Assembly (NCBI RefSeq): GCF_029714185.1
Contig: NZ_CP121671.1
Span: forward strand, 2,108,001 to 2,172,000
DNA: 64,000 nucleotides
Direction of reading: 5' to 3'
Source of the DNA: Halobacillus naozhouensis
Lineage (GTDB): Bacteria; Bacillota; Bacilli; Bacillales; Halobacillaceae
Made by a program: the position numbers and the translations under genes. The number at the start of each line of letters is the position of its first letter. Position 1 is the first letter of the stretch. This document shows positions 25,083 through 33,982 of this stretch, piece after piece. The notes under the pieces were generated by a model. The model was not told where the DNA came from. It did no database searches and worked only from the letters and a program-made list of their open reading frames with translations.

Positions 25083-25170
25083 AAGCTCATCTCCTCATCA
25101 AAGCTTCGTATAATCTTGTCTATCCTTAAACAGGCTCGGATAAACCTCATAACAGAACACACGTCCAGAC

Positions 25171-25416
25171 TTAACGTTCAGACTCTCTCTTACTGCGATG
25201 ATCTTTGAGTGGAACTGGATCAAAGCCTCCTTTATGAAAGGGGTGGCATTTCAGCAAGCGCCGGAGCGTCAAGTAAGTACCTTTTAACAAACCAAATCGT
25301 CTTAGAGACTCAAGACTATATTCTGAACAAGTCGGTTGAAAACGGCAAGTAGGTGGTGTCATCGGACTGATAAACTTGCGGTAAAACGTGATGGGACCGA
25401 TTAAGATATACTTCAT
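25171..25416 (-). CDS. yidD: membrane protein insertion efficiency factor YidD
   Basis: 81-residue inner-surface protein aiding YidC/SpoIIIJ insertion. Signature CRFQPTCSEYSLESLRRFG near residues 24-42 and LKCHPFHKGGFDPVP near 57-70 are diagnostic. It is placed 14 bases after folE2 on the same strand, so probably one transcript. This gene pair does not belong to the B. subtilis yne segment and marks a local rearrangement. Confidence 0.95.
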   Translation of the reverse strand: MKYILIGPITFYRKFISPMTPPTCRFQPTCSEYSLESLRRFGLLKGTYLTLRRLLKCHPFHKGGFDPVPLKDHRSKRESER

Positions 25417-25430
25417 AAAATGATCCTTTA

Positions 25431-26366
25431 CTAACGAGTCTTTTCTTGTTTTTTATCATAACTTAAAGTGGCAACTGCGTCATGTAAATGAATGGATTCT
25501 TCATTACGACAGCTCACTTCAAAAGCCTCAACAAAGCTGTACTCATACAAATCAGCGGCAACAAGACGGACGATATCTTCAACAAAGCGAGGGTTCTCAT
25601 AAGCTTGCTCTGTGACCATTTTCTCGTCCGGTCGTTTTAATACGGGGTGGATCCTCGCACTAGCATTGCTTTCAGCCGCTTCCAGTAAAGCAGCTTTCCA
25701 ATCGATCTGCTGTTCATCAAAGTCTTCAGTAAGTTTTACACTCATCGACACATTGCCGCGCTGGTTATGAGCACTATATTCACTAATCTCTTTAGAGCAA
25801 GGGCATAGCGTAGTTATTTTACCAGTCAGTTCAACCGTCACATCATATCCAGTAGTGTGATCGTAGAGTACTTTGATCGTGGCATCGGCATGGTTCATTC
25901 CAGCTAAGTCAGAATAGGGTCCTTTTCTTTCAAAAAACCATGGGAAAGATACCTCAACTTCTGCATCTTCCTGTTTCAAGCGACCAGCCAGTTCTTTTGT
26001 AAACTTCTTCAATGTCTCAATATCAATAGCAAATCCTTCATGATGATACTTATCGAGCTGCTCAGTAAAGCGGCTCATATTGGTTCCTTTGCTTCCTTGA
26101 GCGATCGATGAGCCAAAGGTGAATGTTCCAATCGTCGTTTGAATTTGCGGGACAAGCTGACTCGGAATTTGAATGGGGTGCTTTACATTGGAAATACCTA
26201 CCATGTCGATGTTAAATAAGAAATCTTTTTTGGAGTTTTGTAAATCAACCATCTTCTCTTTTTGTTCAGGTTTTGTACGGGGACCTGGATCCACAGAGCC
26301 GAAAAGTTTATGTCGTTCCTTCTTTGAAGGGAGTTGTTTGTTTTTATTCAATTCAGTTTGGTTCAT
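25431..26366 (-). CDS. folE2: GTP cyclohydrolase FolE2 (type IB)
   Basis: Converts GTP to dihydroneopterin triphosphate for folate, using Mn or other metals instead of the zinc of FolE. 311 residues. Recognisable: NIDMVGISNVKHPIQIP near residue 50, the metal and active-site region TTLCPCSKEISEYSAHNQRG, and the RHE-type end SCRNEESIHLHDA. In B. subtilis folE2 is Zur-controlled; no clear Zur box is seen in the 26367-26475 leader. ATG 26366 follows AAAGGAG. Confidence 0.95.
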   Translation of the reverse strand: MNQTELNKNKQLPSKKERHKLFGSVDPGPRTKPEQKEKMVDLQNSKKDFLFNIDMVGISNVKHPIQIPSQLVPQIQTTIGTFTFGSSIAQGSKGTNMSRFTEQLDKYHHEGFAIDIETLKKFTKELAGRLKQEDAEVEVSFPWFFERKGPYSDLAGMNHADATIKVLYDHTTGYDVTVELTGKITTLCPCSKEISEYSAHNQRGNVSMSVKLTEDFDEQQIDWKAALLEAAESNASARIHPVLKRPDEKMVTEQAYENPRFVEDIVRLVAADLYEYSFVEAFEVSCRNEESIHLHDAVATLSYDKKQEKTR

Positions 26367-26476
26367 AGCGATGACTCCTTTTTTGACCTTCGTTATACGT
26401 CAAAGTATACAATATGTAGCAACAATTATACAATTTAATGCTTTTGTGATGTGTGATCATTCTACACTTTTCACAA

Positions 26477-26517
26477 GAAAGAAGTCTACAACAGTTCACC
26501 TGTTATAGACTTCTTTC
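26477..26517 (-). terminator. plsY terminator overlapping the stop codon
   Basis: 12-bp perfect arms GAAAGAAGTCTA / TAGACTTCTTTC with an extra inner AACAG/CTGTT pairing. The plsY stop lies in the arm. Confidence 0.8.
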
Positions 26518-27097
26518 ACATCCAAGTTATTTTTGGTTCTGTTTTGTTTATAATCCGTTTGATGTTTGCCAGGTGGCGATAGATTACGAACAATGTAAAT
26601 AGAGCAATGAGAATGGTTAACCCATAGTCCTGAAATAAAATAGAAACGACCACCGAGACAATTCCAGTAATCATGGAAGATAGTGACACATACTTGCTAA
26701 TATACAGGACGAGGAAGAATGTTGCTAACATAATAATAAAAATGAGCGGATTAATTCCTAATATGACTCCACCTGAAGTCGCGACTGCTTTCCCGCCTTT
26801 AAATCCTGCAAACAGTGGATACATATGACCTATTACAGCAAATATTCCAATTACCAGAGTGATAATATCGGCGCCCATAATAAAGGGGAGTGCCGTGGCA
26901 AATGTTCCTTTTAACATATCCGCACTGGTCACGAGCAAGCCTGCTTTAATGCCTAATACGCGAAAAGTATTAGTTCCTCCAAGATTGCCGCTTCCGTGTT
27001 CACGAATATCGATACCGAAGCCTAGTTTACCAACAAGCAGACCTGAGGGTATGGATCCAAGTAAATAGGCTATGATGATGTAAATGACGTACTCCAT
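26516..27097 (-). CDS. plsY: glycerol-3-phosphate acyltransferase PlsY
   Basis: Acylphosphate:glycerol-3-phosphate acyltransferase, first step of phospholipid synthesis. 193 residues, five spans. Family motifs: SIPSGLLVGK near residue 15, GSGNLGGTNTFRVLG near 36-50 (phosphate loop) and GHMYPLFAGFKGGKAVATSGG near 101-120. ATG 27097 with AAGGAG is preferred; the open frame extends upstream to 27202 without support. It diverges from the GH18 gene. Confidence 0.96.
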   Translation of the reverse strand: MEYVIYIIIAYLLGSIPSGLLVGKLGFGIDIREHGSGNLGGTNTFRVLGIKAGLLVTSADMLKGTFATALPFIMGADIITLVIGIFAVIGHMYPLFAGFKGGKAVATSGGVILGINPLIFIIMLATFFLVLYISKYVSLSSMITGIVSVVVSILFQDYGLTILIALFTLFVIYRHLANIKRIINKTEPKITWM

Positions 27098-27279
27098 GCT
27101 GTACAACTCCTTAAGTCTTGAAGAATCGGGGTAAGGGAGACTCAGGCGGTACATCCCTTTTTTATATAGTTTATCATTATATACGTCGTGAAAGAACAAC
27201 AAAATAACCGAGCTAACCTGCTTTTATTTTCTTTGCGATGAACATCCTTTATGATTAATCTAGAAAGGATCGTATAAAT

Positions 27280-28616
27280 ATGAATCGCAAAAGGAAAGTA
27301 TGGCTCTGGTGTTTTGTTGGATGTTTGATGCTGCTCGGTGCCATCATTTGGTTATATCCCTTCCCTTCTCACGAAAAGGTTGAGTTTTCCTCTGATAAGC
27401 ACTCTTTGTTTTATGAAGGAAAGCGCTCGGAAGTTCATGGGATAATGAAAGATGACCGCCTTTACATCCCTGTTGAATATATCCGGCAGGATTTGAATAA
27501 ACCTGTCGTTTATGATCAGAAAAGTGAGTCAATGATCATGACCACCGCACAAAATGTTTATCAAATTACCGTTGAGGAGCCGTTTTATAAAAAGAATGAT
27601 AGATTAATAGAACTTTCTTACCAAGCTGGTCTCGAAACGGATGGAGATCGCTGGATAGCTGCGGAATTTCTTCAAAATATATATGCTTTATCTGTTAGGA
27701 CATATCCAAATGGCGCTGTCCATATCTTTCCTCAAGGGTTTGAAAAGAAATCTGCAGAGATTAAATCAGGTACAGAAGAGTATGGACTAGCTGTCAGAAG
27801 TGAACCTACTGTAACGTCATCCTATTATACCAGTCTGCAAGGATTAGACAAGGTTACCGTTCTCCAGGCTTCTCAAATGGTTTTGATCCTGACCTAACTT
27901 CCAAGGTATTGCCTTCATACGAGAAAAGGACGAAGATGATTCACCAGCTGTTGCGTCTGGCAAAAGAGAATAACCTGGATGGGATTAATTTGGATTTTGA
28001 AAATGTCTATGAGGAAGATGGGGAATGGTTTACACAATTTGTAAGGGAACTCACACCTCGAGCTCACAATCAAGGATTAGTTATATCAGTAGATATTACG
28101 TTCATTTCAAACAGCAATCAATGGTCAGAATTTTATGAGCGCGCTGAGCTCGCAGAAGCAGCTGACTTCTTAATCGTAATGGCTTATGACCAGCACTGGG
28201 CTACTTCCCCTCAAGCAGGCAGTGTAGCCAGTCTTCAATGGGTGGAACAAAATTTGCAAGAATTACTTGAGGTCGTGCCAAATGAACACCTTCTCTTAGG
28301 TATCCCTTTATATACTCGATTGTGGGAGGAAAACAATGGGGAAGTAAGTTCTACTGCTTTAACAATGGAAGAGGCTGAACGCTGGGTGAAAGAGAAAGGT
28401 CTAACACTTGAGTTAGCTGGGTCAACCGGTCAGGAATATGTACAGGCGACAATCGATGGTACCACTTATAAAATGTGGCTGGAGAATGAAACATCCTTGG
28501 GAAAACGGATAGGTCTCATGGAAAAATACAAGTTGGCGGGGATTGCCTCATGGAGCATTTATTTTGCTGATCAAGAGGCATGGGAATTTATTAACGAGCA
28601 ATTATATAAAAAGTGA
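27280..28616 (+). pseudogene. GH18 spore/wall hydrolase with internal out-of-frame deletion
   Basis: Two frames encode the ends of one protein. Part 1 (27280-27897, 205 codons) has an N-terminal membrane anchor, a copper-amine-oxidase-like N domain and the start of an SH3-like domain. Part 2 (frame open upstream of 27909 to 28616) has most of a glycosidase-18 domain with DGINLDFEN, the catalytic DxxDxDxE pattern. In the second frame FSNGFDPDLTSKVL can be read from about 27870, overlapping the end of part 1. The end of SH3 and first strands of the GH18 barrel, about 100 codons, are absent, so the break is a deletion with frame change near 27860-27870. Confidence 0.8.
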
Positions 28617-28712
28617 AGCTTGTTCATCTGTCGCAAAACCCCGAAATGTTTTGAATTATGTAAATGTGGGAAGATATAGTTGATGTTTTATAAAGAAAAG
28701 AGGGGGAAGGTC

Positions 28713-29780
28713 ATGATTACGTTTAAGGATGTGACGAAAACATATCCTGATGGCACCACAGCCATTAAATCTATTCAATTAGAAGTACAGGAAGGAGAAT
28801 TATTAGTCCTGATTGGGCCGAGCGGATGTGGTAAAACAACGACGATGAAAATGGTTAATCGTTTAATAGAACCTACAGAAGGGTCTATCATGATACATAA
28901 CAAGGATATTAGGGAGTATAGTATTCACGAGCTCCGCTGGAATATTGGTTATGTACTTCAACAGATTGCTCTGTTTCCGCACATGACGATAGAGGAGAAT
29001 ATCTCCATCGTTCCCGAAATGAAAAAATGGAAGAAACAAGCCTTATCGGAGCGAATCGATGAATTATTAAATATGGTAGGATTAGACCCTGCCACCTATA
29101 GAAAGCGTAAGCCAAGTGAACTATCCGGCGGGCAGCAGCAGCGGATCGGTGTACTGCGCGCTTTAGCAGCCGATCCTGATATCATTCTGATGGACGAGCC
29201 GTTCAGTGCACTCGATCCGATCAGCAGGGAACAGCTGCAGAAAGACATTAGACAATTGCAGCAGGAGATTAAAAAAACGATTATTTTCGTCACCCATGAC
29301 ATTGACGAAGCGATGGCAATCGGGGATCGTGTTTGTTTAATGAGAGAGGGGGAGATCGTTCAGCTTGATCAGCCTCAGAACTTGATTTTACACCCAGCAA
29401 ATTCGTTCGTTGAGGACTTTATAGGGGAAAAGAAATCTCCCTGGCAAACAGCGATTGATGTCATCATCGACCAAGCAAAGCCACAAGTATACACGGTAGA
29501 CGACTATGTAACAGGGAAAATTCCGCAAGAAGGAACGTTTGCTATTAAATCCAACAAAGGCCAGTTTACATTTGGGCTTCATCATGGCGAGAAAGTAGAT
29601 CTCCCTGTGCTAAGTCATGATATGTCACTGCGAGAAGCCACCCAAGCTTTTGAGGACGTGGATTACCCGCTGCTCCCTGTAGTCCAAAACGGGGAATTAA
29701 TTGGAACGCTTTCTTATAAGGATATGGTGCTTCACCTCAAGAAACAAATTAAAGCAGACAACGGGGTGGTACGCACATGA
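28713..29780 (+). CDS. betaine/choline-type ABC transporter ATPase with CBS domain
   Basis: 355-residue ATPase of the OpuBA/OpuCA class. Walker A GPSGCGKTTT lies near residue 36, LSGGQQQR near 134 and Walker B IILMDEPF near 154; a CBS-like regulatory tail covers about 250-345. ATG 28713 (GGGGGAAGG upstream) is better than 28680. The stop overlaps the next start (ATGA), so translation is coupled. Substrate could be betaine, carnitine, choline or ergothioneine. Confidence 0.9.
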   Translation: MITFKDVTKTYPDGTTAIKSIQLEVQEGELLVLIGPSGCGKTTTMKMVNRLIEPTEGSIMIHNKDIREYSIHELRWNIGYVLQQIALFPHMTIEENISIVPEMKKWKKQALSERIDELLNMVGLDPATYRKRKPSELSGGQQQRIGVLRALAADPDIILMDEPFSALDPISREQLQKDIRQLQQEIKKTIIFVTHDIDEAMAIGDRVCLMREGEIVQLDQPQNLILHPANSFVEDFIGEKKSPWQTAIDVIIDQAKPQVYTVDDYVTGKIPQEGTFAIKSNKGQFTFGLHHGEKVDLPVLSHDMSLREATQAFEDVDYPLLPVVQNGELIGTLSYKDMVLHLKKQIKADNGVVRT

Positions 29781-31303
29781 ATACTTTTATCGAAGTGTTT
29801 CAACAAAGACAAGATGTTTTATACGAGAAAATTTGGGAGCATTTGCAGATTTCTATTATTGCCCTGGTTATTGCTACTTTAATTTCGGTACCGCTAGGGT
29901 TGCTGTTAACAAGAAATCAGCGGGTTGCTGAGCCTATTATAGGGGTCACGGCCATCATGCAGACGATCCCGAGTCTGGCTGTATTAGCTTTTTTGATTCC
30001 TTTTTTCGGAATAGGTAAAACGCCAGCGATCATTGCTTTATCAGCTTATGGACTGTTACCGATTATAAGGAATACGTACACAGGAATTAAAGAGGTCAGT
30101 CCGGCCTTGAAAGAAGCCGCTACAGGGATGGGAATGAGCTCGTTTAGAAGGCTTTCGAAAGTAGAGCTCCCGTTAGCTATGCCTGTAATTATGGCAGGTA
30201 TTCGAACATCAATGGTTTTGATTGTCGGAACCACTACGATTGCAGCATTGATCGGAGCTGGCGGATTGGGTGACTTGATTCTGCTCGGCCTTGACCGCGG
30301 CGGTGATATCAACTTAATTTTATTAGGTGCGATTCCAGCAGCATTACTTGCCATTTTATTAGATTTTATCCTGCGTTTATTTGAACGAACATCAGCTAAA
30401 TCTGGCTTTAGGTCACTTGTGAGTTTACTTGTCATTGCAGCTTTAATTGCTGTAGGCCCGTTAGCCTTTGGAGGAAAAGCACAAAATGATTTAGTCGTCG
30501 GTGGAAAGCTCGGTTCAGAGCCTGCCATCCTGGCTAATATGTATAAATTATTGATTGAGGAAGAGACGGATTTAAACGTTGGGTTACAGACAAATTTAGG
30601 GAAAACGGATTTGGTCTTTAGTGCCTTGCAAGAAGGAAGTATTGATATTTATCCTGAATTTACAGGAACTGCGCTTGTTACTTTATTAGGTCAACAAGCG
30701 AAAAGTAATAACCCTGAGGAAGTCTATCAGCAGGCTAAAAAAGGTATGGCTGAAGAATTTAACATGGCCTATTTGAAGCCGATGCAATTTAATAACACGT
30801 ATGCGGTCGCCACAACTCAAGAATTGGCTGAGCAATATAACCTTGAAACCATAGGTGATCTCAAGCCAATTGAAGAGCAAATCAGCGCTGGCTTTACCCT
30901 CGAATTTAAAGATAGGGAGGATGGCTACCAAGGAATGAAAGAAGTTTATAATCTTAACTTTGGCGAAGTGATTACTATGGACCCTGGTTTAAGACAAGGA
31001 GCCATTTCCAGCGGAGAAGTAGACATTATCGATGCTTACGCAACCGCTGGATATATGATCGATCTAAACTTAAAAGTCTTAGATGATCCTAAGAACTTAT
31101 TTCCGCCATATCAAGGTGCGCCACTAATGAGGCAGGAAACACTTGATAAGTACCCACAGCTTGATGAAGTCCTGAACCAGTTAGCCGGTAAGATTACAGG
31201 TGATCAGATGCGCCAAATGAACTATGAGGTAAGTTTTGAAGATCGTGAACCTGAACAAGTGGCACGTGAATATCTTATCAGTGAAGGACTATTGGAAGAA
31301 TAA
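29777..31303 (+). CDS. permease-binding protein fusion (OpuB/EgtU-type)
   Basis: 508 residues combining both remaining parts of the importer. Residues 1-210 are a permease with about five or six spans and an EAA loop (SPALKEAATGMGMSSFRRLS). After a further span (around 215-235) comes an OpuAC-type solute-binding domain, about 240-508, beginning DLVVGGKLGSEPAILANMY. Such fusions include the streptococcal/listerial EgtU ergothioneine importer and BilE/OpuC relatives. The receptor is tethered by the permease, not by lipid. Aromatic cage residues could not be assigned, so the ligand is open. Confidence 0.92.
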   Translation: MNTFIEVFQQRQDVLYEKIWEHLQISIIALVIATLISVPLGLLLTRNQRVAEPIIGVTAIMQTIPSLAVLAFLIPFFGIGKTPAIIALSAYGLLPIIRNTYTGIKEVSPALKEAATGMGMSSFRRLSKVELPLAMPVIMAGIRTSMVLIVGTTTIAALIGAGGLGDLILLGLDRGGDINLILLGAIPAALLAILLDFILRLFERTSAKSGFRSLVSLLVIAALIAVGPLAFGGKAQNDLVVGGKLGSEPAILANMYKLLIEEETDLNVGLQTNLGKTDLVFSALQEGSIDIYPEFTGTALVTLLGQQAKSNNPEEVYQQAKKGMAEEFNMAYLKPMQFNNTYAVATTQELAEQYNLETIGDLKPIEEQISAGFTLEFKDREDGYQGMKEVYNLNFGEVITMDPGLRQGAISSGEVDIIDAYATAGYMIDLNLKVLDDPKNLFPPYQGAPLMRQETLDKYPQLDEVLNQLAGKITGDQMRQMNYEVSFEDREPEQVAREYLISEGLLEE

Positions 31304-31315
31304 GGAGGATCAATC

Positions 31316-31732
31316 ATGCTTACAAATCCAGATCAAGAGCAGATTCGAAACCTGTTGGAAGACACCAAAACGATCGCAGTTGTTGGTTTATCTGATAAGC
31401 CTCATCGTACATCTTATCAAGTTAGTGAAGCCATGCAGCGTGCTGGATATAAGATCATCCCCGTAAACCCTGCCATAACGGATTCTTTGGGGGAAAAAGC
31501 TTACCAGCAACTTAGTGATGTAGAAGGACCGGTTGATATCGTCAACGTGTTCAGAAGATCTGAATTCCTTCTGGGTATCGCGAATGAAGTGGCAGAAATG
31601 GATGTTAAAGCTTTATGGGCTCAACAAGGGGTTATCCATCAGGATGCCCCTGAAATTCTAAACGATCATAAAGGGCTGTTGATTATGGATATGTGTATTA
31701 AAGTGGCTCATTCAATTCTATCCGTTAAATGA
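31316..31732 (+). CDS. yneT: YneT CoA-binding protein
   Basis: 138-residue Rossmann-fold protein of the CoA-binding (succinyl-CoA synthetase alpha-like) family. Visible: TKTIAVVGLSDKPHRTSYQVS near residues 19-38, IIPVNPA near 49 and MDMCIKVAH at the end. AAGGAGGA precedes ATG 31316. It sits before parE as in B. subtilis. Its precise role is unknown. Confidence 0.92.
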   Translation: MLTNPDQEQIRNLLEDTKTIAVVGLSDKPHRTSYQVSEAMQRAGYKIIPVNPAITDSLGEKAYQQLSDVEGPVDIVNVFRRSEFLLGIANEVAEMDVKALWAQQGVIHQDAPEILNDHKGLLIMDMCIKVAHSILSVK

Positions 31733-31743
31733 AAATTTTTAGG

Positions 31744-31771
31744 AAAATCCCTGCTATAGCAGGGATTTTTT
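31744..31771 (+). terminator. yneT terminator
   Basis: 11-bp stem AAAATCCCTGC / GCAGGGATTTT, TATA loop, T tail. Confidence 0.93.
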
Positions 31772-31938
31772 CGCGGGGTTTTTGATAAATTTATTTGCGT
31801 CTTGAAATAAAACCGCTACAATATAACAAGTGATGTATTTATATAGAGAGTACAAAAGGGTCCTGTGACGATACGGGACGTAGCGTTCGTAGAAGCCCAT
31901 TTTTATTCGGCAGCATTTTGTATTTTATGCATATGACG

Positions 31939-31967
31939 TTTACATATACGAACAATTGTTCTAATAT
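31939..31967 (+). promoter_or_regulatory. parEC promoter
   Basis: -35 TTTACA (31939-31944), exact 17-base spacer, -10 TAATAT (31962-31967). A LexA box lies in the spacer. Further upstream (31860-31880) is a small hairpin GTCCTGT / ACGGGAC of unknown use. Confidence 0.7.
31949..31962 (+). promoter_or_regulatory. LexA box of parEC
   Basis: CGAACAATTGTTCT, perfect GAAC-N4-GTTC dyad between the promoter elements. parEC is also a LexA target in B. subtilis. Confidence 0.85.
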
Positions 31968-32014
31968 GAACCTAGAAGATTGTGTCGTTTTTTTAGAAAG
32001 GAGCCGATGGAAAA

Positions 32015-33967
32015 TTGTCGAAGCAAAATCAAACTTATTCAGATGATTCCATACAAGTATTAGAGGGGTTGGAGGCTGTCCGGAAGCGGCCAGGGATGTA
32101 CATTGGTTCTACGGATCAGCGTGGTCTTCATCATTTAGTTTTTGAAATCGTAGATAATGCTGTGGATGAGGCGTTAGCTGGATTCGGACAGCAAATGACG
32201 GTCGTTCTTCATAAAGATGGGAGTGTGTCCGTTAAGGATGAAGCTCGTGGTATGCCTACTGGAATGCATAAGACAGGTAAGCCTACACCTGAGGTCATCC
32301 TGACTGTATTGCACGCAGGCGGCAAGTTTGGTCAAGCTGGATATAAATCAAGCGGAGGCTTACACGGTGTCGGTGCTTCGGTTGTTAATGCTTTATCGCA
32401 ATGGCTGGAAGTCCATATTTGCCGAGATGGAGAGAAGTATTTCCAACGTTTCGAACGTGGCGGGATACCTGTTACGACCCTTGAACATAAAGGGAAAACG
32501 CGAAAAACAGGTACCACTATTCGGTTTAAGCCGGATGAAACCATTTTTTCCGTGAAAAAATTCAACTTTGAGACCCTTTCCGAGCGCTTGCGAGAAGCGG
32601 CATTTTTATTAAAAGGATTCCGCATTAATTTAGTGGATGAACGTGAAGGAATAGAAGAGTCCTATCAATATGATGATGGGATTGAATCGTTTGTAGCCTA
32701 TTTGAATGAAGAAAAAGACACACTTCATCCGATCGTTTCTTTCGAAGGAAAACATTCAGAGATTGAAGTGGATTTTGCTTTTCAATTCAACGATGGATTT
32801 GCTGAAAGTATTCTTTCCTTCGTCAACAACGTACGAACGAAGGATGGCGGTACACACGAATCAGGTTCGAAATCTGCTATTACCCGGGTGTTTAACGACT
32901 ATGCAAGACGGGCCCAGTTGTTGAAAGAAAAAGATAAAAATTTAGAAGGAAACGATATCCGCGAAGGATTCACAGCTATTATATCGGTCAGAATTCCGGA
33001 AGCCCTTCTCCAATTTGAAGGACAGACGAAGAGTAAGCTGGGTACATCGGAAGCCCGGTCTTCTGTGGATGCGGTTGTTGCTGAACAGCTTTCATACTTC
33101 CTTGAAGAAAATCCAGATGTTGCCTCGATGCTTATTAAAAAAGCCATCAGGGCTAAAGAGGCAAGAGAAGCAGCAAGAAAAGCACGTGAAGATGCTAGGT
33201 CAGGTAAGAAGCGGAAGCGGAAAGATGCATTGTTAAGTGGCAAGCTCACTCCTGCCCAATCCAAAAATGCAGCCAAAAATGAATTATATCTCGTTGAGGG
33301 GGATTCAGCCGGCGGGTCGGCCAAGCAAGGCCGTGACCGTAAATTTCAGGCAGTGCTCCCCTTACGAGGCAAGGTCATCAATACGGAAAAAGCAAAGATT
33401 GCCGATATTTTTAAAAATGAAGAAATCTCAACGATTATTAATACTATTGGTGCCGGTGTGGGCGGTGATTTTGCATTAGAGGATTGTAATTATGATAAAA
33501 TTGTTATTATGACAGATGCCGATACGGACGGCGCCCATATCCAGGTACTGTTGTTAACTTTCTTTTATCGATATATGCGTCCCTTAGTAGAAGCAGGTAA
33601 AATATTTATCGCTCTTCCGCCTTTATTTAAAGTTTCAAAAGGAAAAGGGAAGAAAGAGAAAACCGAATATGCCTGGGATGAAGGTGGCATGCAGAAGCTA
33701 TTGAAAGAATTTAAAAATGGCTACACGATTCAACGATATAAAGGATTAGGTGAGATGAACGCTGGTCAGCTGTGGGAAACGACGATGAATCCGGAGACGA
33801 GAACATTGATTCGAGTCACGATCGATGATCTGGCCCGAGTGGAACGTCGGGTCACTACGCTGATGGGGGACAAGGTAGAACCTCGCCGTAAATGGATTGA
33901 ATCCCACGTTGCTTTTGGTCTTGAAGACGAAGCAAACATTCTAGAAAACGATAAAATCCAGACATAA
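32015..33967 (+). CDS. parE: DNA topoisomerase IV subunit B
   Basis: ATPase subunit of topoisomerase IV, which decatenates chromosomes. 650 residues. GHKL ATPase motifs: EIVDNAVDEALAG near residue 43, and GGLHGVGASVVNALS near 113. TOPRIM: YLVEGDSAGGSAKQGRDR near 427 and the DADTDGAHI triad near 504. PLRGKVINTEKA supports ParE/GyrB. The start is TTG 32015 with AAAGGAG eleven bases upstream. parC follows after 15 bases. Confidence 0.97.
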   Translation: MSKQNQTYSDDSIQVLEGLEAVRKRPGMYIGSTDQRGLHHLVFEIVDNAVDEALAGFGQQMTVVLHKDGSVSVKDEARGMPTGMHKTGKPTPEVILTVLHAGGKFGQAGYKSSGGLHGVGASVVNALSQWLEVHICRDGEKYFQRFERGGIPVTTLEHKGKTRKTGTTIRFKPDETIFSVKKFNFETLSERLREAAFLLKGFRINLVDEREGIEESYQYDDGIESFVAYLNEEKDTLHPIVSFEGKHSEIEVDFAFQFNDGFAESILSFVNNVRTKDGGTHESGSKSAITRVFNDYARRAQLLKEKDKNLEGNDIREGFTAIISVRIPEALLQFEGQTKSKLGTSEARSSVDAVVAEQLSYFLEENPDVASMLIKKAIRAKEAREAARKAREDARSGKKRKRKDALLSGKLTPAQSKNAAKNELYLVEGDSAGGSAKQGRDRKFQAVLPLRGKVINTEKAKIADIFKNEEISTIINTIGAGVGGDFALEDCNYDKIVIMTDADTDGAHIQVLLLTFFYRYMRPLVEAGKIFIALPPLFKVSKGKGKKEKTEYAWDEGGMQKLLKEFKNGYTIQRYKGLGEMNAGQLWETTMNPETRTLIRVTIDDLARVERRVTTLMGDKVEPRRKWIESHVAFGLEDEANILENDKIQT

Positions 33968-33982
33968 AAGGGGGATTTTCTG

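Noticed and set aside
26367..26475. Zur box before folE2
   Set aside because: The leader is AT-rich but lacks the TCGTAAT-type dyad.
28640..28690. Sigma-B promoter before the osmolyte-type transporter
   Set aside because: GTTTTG and GGGAAG at 14 bases are too far from GTTTAA/GGGTAT to be claimed.
32332..33324. Long open frames on the minus strand opposite parE
   Set aside because: Shadows of the parE coding frame; no ribosome sites, no family resemblance, and parE is certain.
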